From Caenispirillum salinarum_A (GTDB lineage: Bacteria; Pseudomonadota; Alphaproteobacteria; Rhodospirillales; Rhodospirillaceae): DNA of 64,000 nucleotides. The notes under the pieces are model-generated. The model did not search any database. It was not told the origin of the DNA and saw nothing but the letters and a program-made list of their open reading frames with translations. The translations under genes were made by a program, and so were the position numbers. Below are positions 1 through 9,211 of this stretch, one piece after another. How positions within the stretch are numbered: position 1 is the stretch's first letter; the number at the start of each line of letters is the position of its first letter. The stretch lies in the NCBI RefSeq assembly GCF_044803115.1, contig NZ_CP085224.1, positions 1,984,001-2,048,000 on the forward strand, given 5' to 3'.

Positions 1-1
1 G

Positions 2-61
2 CGGGCGCTGCTGAAGGCCTGCGGGTTCAGCGACGAGGCGGACGTGGCGGTCGCCCCTTAG
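2..61 (+). CDS. C-terminal end of an unidentified gene (partial)
   Basis: An open frame enters from the left edge and stops with TAG at 59-61. Only 19 codons are visible (ends ...SDEADVAVAP). The product cannot be identified. Its stop overlaps, tail to tail, the TAA stop (58-60) of the minus-strand heme monooxygenase-like gene, so the two genes converge with no space for a terminator. Confidence 0.5.
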   Translation, partial: RALLKACGFSDEADVAVAP

Positions 62-396
62 TCGCCGCCGCCGGCATTGCCGTGCTTGTCGATGATTTGC
101 ACGGCCTCGAAACCCTCGAACTGGGGCGGACCCAGGTAGACGTCCCTGGACCCGGCCGCCCCGGCGTGGGCCTTGCGGAAGGCCTCGGAATTGGTCCAGT
201 CGCGGAAGTGCCGCTCGCTCTGCCACACGGTATGCGAGGCATACAGTGTGTGGTCGTCGTGCGCCGGACCCTTGAGCAGGGCGAACTCCACGAAGCCGGG
301 AACCTTGTGCAGATGGGTTTCGCGCTCGCGCCAGATGGTCTCGAAGGCCTCCTCCGAGCCCGGCTTGATGCGGAAGCGGTTCATGGCGATGTACAT
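58..396 (-). CDS. IsdG/HmuQ-like heme-degrading monooxygenase (ABM fold)
   Basis: A 112-aa protein of the antibiotic-biosynthesis-monooxygenase fold. It resembles the rhizobial HmuQ/HmuD and IsdG heme monooxygenases, which open the heme ring in the cytoplasm and release iron. The N-terminus MYIAMNRFRIKPGSE, the central LYASHTVWQSE block and the C-terminal EGFEAV strand fit a single ferredoxin-like domain; Asn6 and the conserved His/Trp region match expected IsdG-type positions. I chose the ATG at 396 because AAGGAG lies just upstream on the minus strand; an in-frame ATG at 444 lacks this. No heme-uptake genes are visible, although the neighbour off the left edge might supply context. Heme as substrate is inferred from family. 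Confidence 0.7.
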   Translation of the reverse strand: MYIAMNRFRIKPGSEEAFETIWRERETHLHKVPGFVEFALLKGPAHDDHTLYASHTVWQSERHFRDWTNSEAFRKAHAGAAGSRDVYLGPPQFEGFEAVQIIDKHGNAGGGD

Positions 397-542
397 GGCG
401 GCTCCTTGATCTTGATCCTTGGGCGGCACGCGCGGCGAGGGCACCAGGGTGCCGGCTCGCGGCGGCGGCGTCCACCTCCGCGACGCACCCGAAAGCCCCT
501 TCCGCGCGTAGGTAGGGCATCAGGAACCCATACGAGGTGTCC

Positions 543-1589
543 ATGCCTGCCGATCCCCGGGAGCCGCGACCGAAGGCGGAGCCGCCCGGTCAAGCCCCAG
601 ACATGCAATGGCCGCCGGAGCGCACCGTTCCGGACGGGCGGGAGCGGCGCGTCGGCATCGAACTGGAGTTCGCCGGCGTCACCGCCCGCGATGCCGCCGA
701 CCTTGTGGCCGACCTGTTCGGCGGACAGGTGGAGGAGCGCGATCCGCACCGTTTCGTCGTCAGGGACACCGCGCTCGGCACCTTCGAGACGGAGCTGGAC
801 AGCCAATACGTCCACTCCGAGGACAAGACGGTGCCCGGCATCACCGAGTCCAAGGCCGCCCAGGTCGCCCAGGCGGTGTGGGAGCGCGCCGCCGACGTGG
901 TGGCCGACGCCGCGCAGTACTGGCTGCCGGTGGAGGTGGTCAGCCCGCCCATGCCGTTCTCGGACATCCCCCGCTTCGACGCCATTCTGGGGTCCCTGCG
1001 CGAGCGCGGGGCGGAAGGAACGCGCGACAGCGTCGTCTATGCCTTCGCCCTGCAACTGAACCCCGAGGTGGCGCGCGCGGACGTGCCGTGGATCACCAGC
1101 GTCGTCCGGGCCTATGCGCTGCTGGAGGACTGGCTGAAGCTGCGCATCCATCCCGACCCGCTGCGCCGCGTCCTGCGCTTCGCCGCGCCTTGGCCCCTGG
1201 AATACAAGTCGCTGGTGCTGGCGCCGGGCTATGCGCCCGACCTGGCGACGCTGATTGACGACTACGCGCGGTACAACGACACCCGCAACCGCGGCCTGGA
1301 TCTGTGGCCGCTGTTCGCGTACCTGGACCCCGGACGGGTGGCGGCCCGGATCGACGATCCGCTCATCAAGCCGCGCCCGACCTTCCACTACCGCCTGCCC
1401 GACGCGCGCCTGTCGGAGCCCGACTGGTCCGTGATCACGGAGTGGAACGACTGGGTCCGCGTCGAGTGCCTGGCCGCCGGCCCCTCGCGGCTGGAGGCCC
1501 TGGCCGATGAATGGCGGCGCCACGTTGCGTCCGGCGGGTCGGGTCCGGACTGGGCACGCACCATCTGCGCACGACTCGAGGAGGCATGA
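543..1589 (+). CDS. Amidoligase (Amidoligase_2 family, COOH-NH2 ligase)
   Basis: A 348-aa member of the glutamine-synthetase-fold amidoligase family, which is predicted to use ATP to form amide bonds on peptides or small molecules. The family's acidic metal/ATP-binding motif appears as GIELEFAGV near residue 40, with EVVSPPMPF near residue 130 and the conserved region containing EDWLKLR around residue 200. The first 30 residues are Pro/Arg-rich and probably disordered. I chose ATG 543, with CGAGG just upstream; GTG 537 is also in frame. It overlaps the next gene (ATGA junction), a C26-type amidotransferase/peptidase, which is the known partner of this ligase family. The substrate is unknown. 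Confidence 0.75.
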   Translation: MPADPREPRPKAEPPGQAPDMQWPPERTVPDGRERRVGIELEFAGVTARDAADLVADLFGGQVEERDPHRFVVRDTALGTFETELDSQYVHSEDKTVPGITESKAAQVAQAVWERAADVVADAAQYWLPVEVVSPPMPFSDIPRFDAILGSLRERGAEGTRDSVVYAFALQLNPEVARADVPWITSVVRAYALLEDWLKLRIHPDPLRRVLRFAAPWPLEYKSLVLAPGYAPDLATLIDDYARYNDTRNRGLDLWPLFAYLDPGRVAARIDDPLIKPRPTFHYRLPDARLSEPDWSVITEWNDWVRVECLAAGPSRLEALADEWRRHVASGGSGPDWARTICARLEEA

Positions 1590-2311
1590 TGGCGACCTTT
1601 CACGGCGGATCACGACGGCCGGTCATCGGCGTCACCGCCAGCCGGCGCGGCGGCCGCTGGATGTGGGCCTTCAATCGCCTGGCCCTGCGCATCGCCGGGG
1701 CCAAGGCGCGGCGCATCACGGCGACCGACGACGAGCGCGTGTTCGACGACGTCGACGGCCTGCTGCTGGGCGGCGGCGACGACATCGGCGCCGAACTGTA
1801 CGGCGGCGAGTTGACGCTGGACGTGCGGCTCGACCCCGAACGCGACGAACTGGAGCGCCGGGCGCTGGATGTGGCGTTCGAGCGCCAGCTGCCCGTGCTG
1901 GGCGTCTGCCGCGGGGCGCAGATGATCAACATCCACTGCGGCGGCACGCTGCACCAGGAAATCCGCGAGGTCTTCGCCCAGGCGCCCTACATGCGCACCA
2001 TCCTGCCCAAGAAATGGGTGGAGGTGGAGGACAACTCGCGGCTGCTCGACCTGCTCGGGCGCAAGCGGATCAAGGTGAACAGCCTGCATCACCAGGCCAT
2101 CGACCGCCCCGGCACCGACCTGCGCATCGTCGCGCGTGACGAACATGGTATCGTGCAGGGAATCGAGCGCGCCGCCGATCCGTTGCTGGTCGGGGTGCAG
2201 TGGCATCCGGAGTTCCTGTTCTATGCGCAAAGCCAGTCGGAACTCCTGAAGGCGCTGGTGGCGCAGGCCCGCCGGTGCATGGAAAACCGCGGAGGGGAGT
2301 GCGCCGCATGA
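1589..2311 (+). CDS. Class I glutamine amidotransferase-like peptidase C26
   Basis: About 240 aa, a gamma-glutamyl-gamma-aminobutyrate hydrolase (PuuD-like) type protein. The nucleophile elbow GVCRGAQ places the catalytic Cys at about residue 107, and VQWHPEF supplies the catalytic His and Glu near the C-terminus. Family members cleave gamma-glutamyl or similar amide bonds, so this protein could reverse or trim what the upstream amidoligase makes. Tandem ATGs lie at 1586 and 1589. GAGGAGG at 1578-1584 is better spaced for 1589. It overlaps its neighbours on both sides (ATGA), so the three genes are almost certainly co-translated. The exact substrate cannot be read from sequence. Confidence 0.8.
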   Translation: MATFHGGSRRPVIGVTASRRGGRWMWAFNRLALRIAGAKARRITATDDERVFDDVDGLLLGGGDDIGAELYGGELTLDVRLDPERDELERRALDVAFERQLPVLGVCRGAQMINIHCGGTLHQEIREVFAQAPYMRTILPKKWVEVEDNSRLLDLLGRKRIKVNSLHHQAIDRPGTDLRIVARDEHGIVQGIERAADPLLVGVQWHPEFLFYAQSQSELLKALVAQARRCMENRGGECAA

Positions 2312-2814
2312 CCGCCGACACCGAGACCGACAACGGCAGGCCCGCCGAAGGCCGGGCCGACAGACCCTTCGGCGCCGAGGGCGAAGGGCCCGGAGGCACC
2401 GAGCCCGTTGGCGTGGTGCTGGACACCAATGTCTTCGTCGCCGCCGGCTTTTCGCCGGGCAGTGCCTCGGGCCGGATCATCGACGCTGTGCGGCGCGGCA
2501 CGCTGACGCTGGTGTGGAACGCCGCCACCCGGCGCGAGACCGAGCGGATCGTGCGCAAGATCCCGCCGCTGTCGCGCAAGCCGGTGGCCGATCTGTTCGA
2601 AGGCGGTTATGAATACACCGGCACGGTGGAGCCGGAGGCCTTCAACGCCATCGCCGACCCCGACGACCGCAAGTTTGCCGCTCTGGCGGCAGCGGCGGAT
2701 GTTGAACTGGTCAGCCAGGACGACCACCTGCTTTCCGTCGCCAAGTGCTGGCCGGGACGTCTGCGAATCAGTTCCCCCCCGGCCTTCGCGCGCCGCTGGA
2801 AGCTGCGCACCTGA
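2308..2814 (+). CDS. PIN-domain protein (putative ribonuclease)
   Basis: A 168-aa protein. After a roughly 35-residue Gly/Glu-rich lead-in it has a PIN fold: VVLDTNVFVAAGF carries the first catalytic Asp, DPDDRKFAALA the central acidic pair, and LVSQDDHLL the last acidic residues. PIN domains are Mg-dependent RNases, often toxins, but no antitoxin gene is adjacent. The start ATG overlaps the stop of the C26 peptidase, making it the third gene of the amidoligase operon. What an RNase does beside a ligase and peptidase is not known to me; processing of a tagged RNA or a toxin role are both possible. Confidence 0.75.
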   Translation: MTADTETDNGRPAEGRADRPFGAEGEGPGGTEPVGVVLDTNVFVAAGFSPGSASGRIIDAVRRGTLTLVWNAATRRETERIVRKIPPLSRKPVADLFEGGYEYTGTVEPEAFNAIADPDDRKFAALAAAADVELVSQDDHLLSVAKCWPGRLRISSPPAFARRWKLRT

Positions 2815-2948
2815 AAGTGCGGTAAAAGGGCGCCGCGAGAGGTACCCGAGTTTCCGGCCAAAGGTGGAGGCCGCGGTATCCCTGGGGCAAAGGAGCTAAG
2901 ACCAACTGATTATCTGTGGGACATGATATTGCGCAGGGCGATTGTCAT

Positions 2949-2995
2949 TTGACAAATTTATTGCGTTGGGGTGTAAAGGGCCTAACCACAGGCCC
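2949..2995 (+). promoter_or_regulatory. Sigma70-type promoter and 5' UTR hairpin for the small ORF at 3069
   Basis: A perfect -35 TTGACA (2949-2954) is followed after 17 bases by TGTAAA (2972-2977). Just downstream, GGGCCT and AGGCCC (2978-2995) can form a short hairpin in the leader. The region is AT-rich compared with its surroundings. It points at the small ORF starting at 3069. Confidence 0.5.
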
Positions 2996-3068
2996 GGCGT
3001 TACCCTACGGCAAGGTAGTGAACGGGCCGGCATCGGAGAGTGAGTGACGACAACAAGAGGGATGTAAA

Positions 3069-3260
3069 ATGCTTGGCCCGGCTGATCTCGAAGATTTCTA
3101 CACCACCGTCGACCGCGAGCGCGACACCCGCCAGGGTGTCGGCGCCGAGGGCACCAGTGCCGGTCGCCGGCATTCGGGAGCGCCCCTGCAGGGCTTCTCG
3201 GTGCTGCGCCACATGATGAGCGCGCCCGGCCCCTTCGGCGGCCCCACCGGCCGGAGCTGA
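3069..3260 (+). CDS. Small 63-aa protein of unknown function
   Basis: An unrecognised small protein (starts MLGPADLEDFYTTVDRERD, ends GGPTGRS), hydrophilic and Gly-rich in its second half, with no membrane segment or signal peptide. Support for a real gene comes from context. A good promoter lies about 95 bases upstream, GAGGGAT precedes the ATG, and an intrinsic terminator begins 35 bases after the stop, so it forms a complete monocistronic unit. It may instead be a short RNA whose reading frame is incidental. Confidence 0.45.
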   Translation: MLGPADLEDFYTTVDRERDTRQGVGAEGTSAGRRHSGAPLQGFSVLRHMMSAPGPFGGPTGRS

Positions 3261-3294
3261 GACCCGCGCCCGCGCACCGGGCGATCGTCACGCG

Positions 3295-3324
3295 AAAAGG
3301 GCCGTCCCAAGGGGCGGCCCTTTT
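3295..3324 (+). terminator. Intrinsic terminator after the 63-aa ORF
   Basis: AAAAGGGCCG (3295-3304) pairs perfectly with CGGCCCTTTT (3315-3324). The arms carry the A and T runs, so it could work in both directions. It separates the small ORF from the GNAT gene. Confidence 0.75.
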
Positions 3325-3374
3325 CCTGTTGCCGGCGTGATAACGTGACGGCAGCGGAGATGTCCGGAGGATTG

Positions 3375-3845
3375 GTGTTGCGTATCGAGTCTTTCCGTCC
3401 GGCCATGGCGCCGGCGCTGACGGAGGTGTATGGGGAGGCGGTTTCCGGCATCGGCCCGCGCGACTATTCGCCGGAGCAGGTGGCGGCATGGGCCTGCCTC
3501 GCGCCGACGGCGGAACGGTTCGCGGCTCTTTATGGCGACGGGCGGTTTACGGCGGTGGCGGTGGAGGGGGCGGGGCACGTCCTCGGGTTCACCGACATGG
3601 AGGACGACGGGCATATCGGCTTCCTCTATTGCCGGCCCGAAGTGGCAGGGACCGGCGTGGCGGCGCGGCTGTTCGAGGCGGTGGAGGCAGAGGCGCGCGC
3701 CAGAGGCCTGTCCCGCCTGTATTCGGAAGCCAGCGAGGCGGCGTGCCGTTTCTTCCTCCGCCGAGGTTTCAGGGTTCTTCGGCGTCGCGATCTGGAGATC
3801 TCCGGCACGCCAATTCACAACTTCGCCGTGGAAAAGACGGTGTAG
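3375..3845 (+). CDS. GNAT-family N-acetyltransferase
   Basis: About 156 aa, a single GNAT domain transferring an acetyl group from acetyl-CoA to an unknown amine. The beta4 segment IGFLYCRPEVAG is followed by TGVAARLFEAVEAEA, a variant of the acetyl-CoA pyrophosphate loop, and by the typical FFLRRGFRVLRRRDLEI end. GGAGG at 3366-3370 favours a GTG (3375) or TTG (3378) start giving MLRIESFRP; a GTG at 3345 and ATG at 3360 are also in frame but sit close to the terminator. It converges on uvrB. Substrate unknown. Confidence 0.75.
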   Translation: MLRIESFRPAMAPALTEVYGEAVSGIGPRDYSPEQVAAWACLAPTAERFAALYGDGRFTAVAVEGAGHVLGFTDMEDDGHIGFLYCRPEVAGTGVAARLFEAVEAEARARGLSRLYSEASEAACRFFLRRGFRVLRRRDLEISGTPIHNFAVEKTV

Positions 3846-3886
3846 CAAAAGACTGCGTGTCGCGGAAGCTGTGCTCCCGATCACCC

Positions 3887-5998
<2,112 letters not shown>

Positions 5999-6066
5999 GG
6001 GCTTGGTCTTGGTCTCATGCGGCGGGAATCAGGTCCGCATGAAGGTGGGACAGCCAGCGCCGGGGA

Positions 6067-6603
6067 TCAATACCGCAGGTCCACGTCCACCGTCACCGAG
6101 CCCCGTTCGGGCACATTGAAGGCGGCTTGCTCAAAGCGGGCGCGGTCCGGGTCGGCGTCATTGCTGACGCCTTCGCCCTCCAGCGTGAACAGGCCGAAGA
6201 CGCGGTCGAGTATGCCGTTGTCGTTCTCGTCGTGCAGCACGCGCACGGCGTAGCGTCCGGGCGACAGGCCATCGAACACGGCGGTGACGCGGCCCGGCGC
6301 GGCCGGCACGGCCTGGACCTCCAGCGGCCGGGCGTCTTCCGCCGTACCGTGGAAGGTGTCGGCGTCGGCGAACAGGGCGACGCGGATCATGCCCTGGTCG
6401 CTCTCCACCGCCTCGGCGCGCACGCGCAGACGGGTTCCCGCCTCGGCCTCTATGACGATGGCGGGCCCGGGCCGCGCCATGGGCGTGTGCAACGGCCCGG
6501 CGGCAAAGGCTGCATCGGTGGCGGGCGCGTCGGCCGCGGCGAGCGCGAGCCCACCGGCAACGGCGGTCAGGGACAGGACGGCGACGGTCCGGATGAGGCG
6601 CAT
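6067..6603 (-). CDS. DUF2141 exported protein
   Basis: A 178-aa protein with an N-terminal signal peptide (MRLIRTVAVLSLTAVAGGLALAAADA) and a beta-rich DUF2141 domain. The family signature YAVRVLHDENDNGILDRVFG, with its acidic Asn/Asp run, is plain. DUF2141 proteins are periplasmic or secreted and of unknown function; the acidic loop may bind a metal ion. The start at 6603 was chosen because it places the signal peptide at the N-terminus; a longer frame to 6684 adds only a Pro/Arg-rich lead. It lies 68 bases downstream of uvrB's start region on the same strand. Confidence 0.75.
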   Translation of the reverse strand: MRLIRTVAVLSLTAVAGGLALAAADAPATDAAFAAGPLHTPMARPGPAIVIEAEAGTRLRVRAEAVESDQGMIRVALFADADTFHGTAEDARPLEVQAVPAAPGRVTAVFDGLSPGRYAVRVLHDENDNGILDRVFGLFTLEGEGVSNDADPDRARFEQAAFNVPERGSVTVDVDLRY

Positions 6604-6712
6604 GGCGGTCGGCGGACGACAGGGACGGTGGGGAGGCGGGCGCGGTTTCGCACCATTTGTGGTGATGCCGTCAAACAATGGCAAGAGTATGGCGCGAATT
6701 TGCCGGGCAAAA

Positions 6713-6757
6713 CCGTCCCGCGCTCAACCGCGCGACGGGCGGTTGAGCGCGGGACGG
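6713..6757. repeat. Perfect 18-bp inverted repeat with 9-nt loop
   Basis: The arms 6713-6730 and 6740-6757 are exact reverse complements, with loop 6731-6739. It sits in the 320-bp gap between the divergent DUF2141 and aminotransferase genes. No T-run follows on either strand, so it is not an obvious terminator. It could be a REP-type palindrome or a regulator site. I did not find a second copy in the window. The rest of the gap shows nothing definite. Confidence 0.7.
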
Positions 6758-6925
6758 GTGACGGATGATCCGCAAGCGCCCTTGCGCCCGCCGGGGCAGG
6801 ATCGTAGTGTTGCACCGACGCGAATTCCTGCCGCCGGGGGTTGTAACGGCTCCGGCGGCGTCCGCGCGCCTGAACCTTAACGCGCGCGGCTCACTCTGAC
6901 AGAGACCACAGGGGAAACTGACAGC

Positions 6926-8128
6926 ATGTCGATCATCGCCAAGCGCCTGTCCGCCATCAAGCCGTCGCCGACCATCGCGGTGACCCAGAAGGCCGCCGAA
7001 CTGCGCGCGGCCGGGCGGGACGTGATCGGCCTGGGCGCCGGCGAGCCGGACTTCGACACGCCCGACCACATCAAGGCGGCCGCCAAGGCCGCCATGGACC
7101 GCGGCGAGACCAAGTACACGGCCGTCGCCGGCACCCCGGCCCTGCGCCAGGCCATCTGCGACAAGCTGAAGCGCGAGAACAACCTCGACTACACGCCCGA
7201 GCAGATCACGGTCGGCTGCGGCGGCAAGCAGACCATCTACAACGCCATCATGGCGACGGTGGAAGACGGCGACGAGGTCATCATCCCCGCACCCTACTGG
7301 GTCAGCTACCCGGACATCACGCTGCTGGCCGGTGGCAAGCCCGTGTTCGTGGCCTGCGACGACTCCACCGGCTTCAAGCTGACGCCGGACGCGCTGGAAA
7401 AGGCGATCACGCCCAAGACCAAGTGGCTGGTGCTGAACTCGCCGTCCAACCCGACGGGCGCGGCCTACACCGCCGATGACCTGAAGGCGATCGCCGACGT
7501 GCTTCTCAAGCACCCCGAGGTCTGGGTGATGACCGACGACATGTACGAGCACCTGGTCTACGACGGCTTCCAGTTCGCCACCATCGCGCAGGTCGAGCCC
7601 AAGCTGATGGACCGCACGCTGACGCTCAACGGCGTGTCCAAGGCCTTCAGCATGACCGGCTGGCGCGTCGGCTATGCCGCCGGCCCGGTCGAACTGATCA
7701 AGGCCATGAACAAGATCCAGAGCCAGTCCAGCACCCACACGGCCAGCATCTCGCAGGCCGCCGCCGTGGAGGCGCTGAACGGCCCGCAGGAGTTCCTGGG
7801 CGAGTGGTGCAAGGCCTTCGCCGCCCGCCGCGACCTGGTGGTGGAAGCCATCAACGGCACGCCGGGTCTGTCCTGCCGCAAGCCGGAAGGCGCCTTCTAC
7901 GTCTACCCGTCCTGCGAGGGGCTGATCGGCAGGAAGACCGCCGACGGCAAGACCATCGAGTCCGACGCCGACTTCGCCGAGGCCCTGCTGGAGGCCGAGG
8001 GCGTGGCCGTGGTTCCGGGCGTGGCCTTCGGCCTGTCGCCCTACTTCCGCATCAGCTACGCCACGTCGGAAAAGAACCTTCAGGAAGCCTGCACGCGCAT
8101 CAAGCGCTTCTGCGAGGGCCTGAAGTAA
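6926..8128 (+). CDS. aatA: Class I aspartate aminotransferase
   Basis: A 400-aa PLP-dependent fold-type I aminotransferase of the Rhizobium/Thermus AatA type (subgroup Ib), interconverting aspartate/2-oxoglutarate and oxaloacetate/glutamate in the cytoplasm. GAGEPDFDTPDHI is the N-terminal substrate loop, LNSPSNPTGAAY the cofactor-contact motif, and NGVSKAFSMTGWRVG holds the PLP Lys at residue 239. FRISYATS carries the substrate-carboxylate Arg. Length and motifs are typical. A terminator follows directly, so it is a single-gene unit. Specificity (aspartate, or prephenate in some relatives) is inferred. Confidence 0.92.
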   Translation: MSIIAKRLSAIKPSPTIAVTQKAAELRAAGRDVIGLGAGEPDFDTPDHIKAAAKAAMDRGETKYTAVAGTPALRQAICDKLKRENNLDYTPEQITVGCGGKQTIYNAIMATVEDGDEVIIPAPYWVSYPDITLLAGGKPVFVACDDSTGFKLTPDALEKAITPKTKWLVLNSPSNPTGAAYTADDLKAIADVLLKHPEVWVMTDDMYEHLVYDGFQFATIAQVEPKLMDRTLTLNGVSKAFSMTGWRVGYAAGPVELIKAMNKIQSQSSTHTASISQAAAVEALNGPQEFLGEWCKAFAARRDLVVEAINGTPGLSCRKPEGAFYVYPSCEGLIGRKTADGKTIESDADFAEALLEAEGVAVVPGVAFGLSPYFRISYATSEKNLQEACTRIKRFCEGLK

Positions 8129-8156
8129 GCCACTCAGCGGATTGATCCGCGACGCG

Positions 8157-8195
8157 AAACGCCCGCCGGGGGAGGCCCCTCCGGCGGGCGTTTTT
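8157..8195 (+). terminator. Intrinsic terminator of the aminotransferase gene
   Basis: GCCCGCCGG (8161-8169) pairs with CCGGCGGGC (8181-8189) around an 11-base loop and is followed by TTTTT (8191-8195). It starts about 30 bases after the stop codon. Confidence 0.9.
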
Positions 8196-8278
8196 CGTCT
8201 GCGTGTTGAGGCAAATGACGGCCGGGCGTATGGTCGGAGCATCACAGCGCACATCGCCGGGCAGGGAAGGGGTCGACC

Positions 8279-9022
8279 ATGTTCACCATGAAGGGCGAAT
8301 GGGCGAAGGACGCGCCGCCGCAGCTCATGATCCTCTCGGGCGCGGGGTTGAGCGCCGAAAGCGGCATCCGCACCTTCCGCGACGCCGGCGGGCTGTGGGA
8401 AGGCCACGACATCGACACCGTGTGCAATTTCGACAACTGGCGTGAGAACCTGACGCTGGTCCACGGCTTCTACCAGGCCCGGCGCGAGGCCGCCGCCAAA
8501 GCCGAGCCCAACCCGGCGCACCAGGCCGTCGCCCGCTGGCAGACGCGCTGGCCGACACACCTTCTGACCCAGAACGTCGACGACCTGCTGGAGCGTGCGG
8601 GCTGCGCCGACGTCTGCCACCTGCACGGCCGCCTGCAGGACATGCGGTGCTTCGCCTGCGACCATGACTGGGAGCACGGCCTCGGCCCCTGGACGGTCGG
8701 CGAGGACGCCTGCCCCAACTGCGGCAACACCGACGCGGTCAAGCCCGGCGTGGTGTTCTTCGGCGAGATGGCGCCCGAGTACCGCACCCTCCAGCGCGCC
8801 ATGGATTCCCTTAGGCCGCGCGACGTGCTGCTGGTGATCGGAACCTCCGGCCAGGTGCTGCCGGTGGCGCGCATGGGGCTGGAGGCACCGGGGCCGACCA
8901 TCCTCAACAACCTGGAACCCGCGGACGCCATCCCCGACCGCTGCTTCGACCACTGCGTCTACCGCCCGGCCGGTGAGGCGGTGACCAAGGTGGAAGCGCT
9001 GCTGGAGCGGTATCTGGACTGA
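8279..9022 (+). CDS. cobB: NAD-dependent protein deacylase, Sir2 family (CobB-like)
   Basis: A 247-aa sirtuin removing acyl groups from protein lysines with NAD. GAGLSAESGI and TQNVDDLLERAG bind NAD; the catalytic His is H116 in HLHG; two Cys pairs (CFAC and CPNC) form the zinc site; KPGVVFFGE and GTSGQVLP complete the Rossmann fold. Y65 and R68 in FYQARR match the YxxR pair of class III sirtuins, which prefer succinyl or malonyl lysine, so it may be a desuccinylase rather than only a deacetylase. AAGGGG before ATG 8279 fixes the start. Stands alone. Confidence 0.92.
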   Translation: MFTMKGEWAKDAPPQLMILSGAGLSAESGIRTFRDAGGLWEGHDIDTVCNFDNWRENLTLVHGFYQARREAAAKAEPNPAHQAVARWQTRWPTHLLTQNVDDLLERAGCADVCHLHGRLQDMRCFACDHDWEHGLGPWTVGEDACPNCGNTDAVKPGVVFFGEMAPEYRTLQRAMDSLRPRDVLLVIGTSGQVLPVARMGLEAPGPTILNNLEPADAIPDRCFDHCVYRPAGEAVTKVEALLERYLD

Positions 9023-9211
9023 GGCGCCGGCGGACACGCCCCGGCACCCAGTCGCGGGATGGTGGGTGAAGGATTTCCTTGTGGCAACCGTGAGGCGGCA
9101 TCATCTGTTAGTATTACAGGTCTTTTGGCTTAGGCGTAACCAATAGGGTTGGTAGGCCGCCTACACGTTCGGCAGGTAGATGTTTCGCTTCGACCGGTCG
9201 CGGGGGAAGGC

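Noticed and set aside
6671..9037. A 788-codon minus-strand frame opposite aatA and the sirtuin
   Set aside because: It crosses a terminator and two certain genes and has antisense-type composition.
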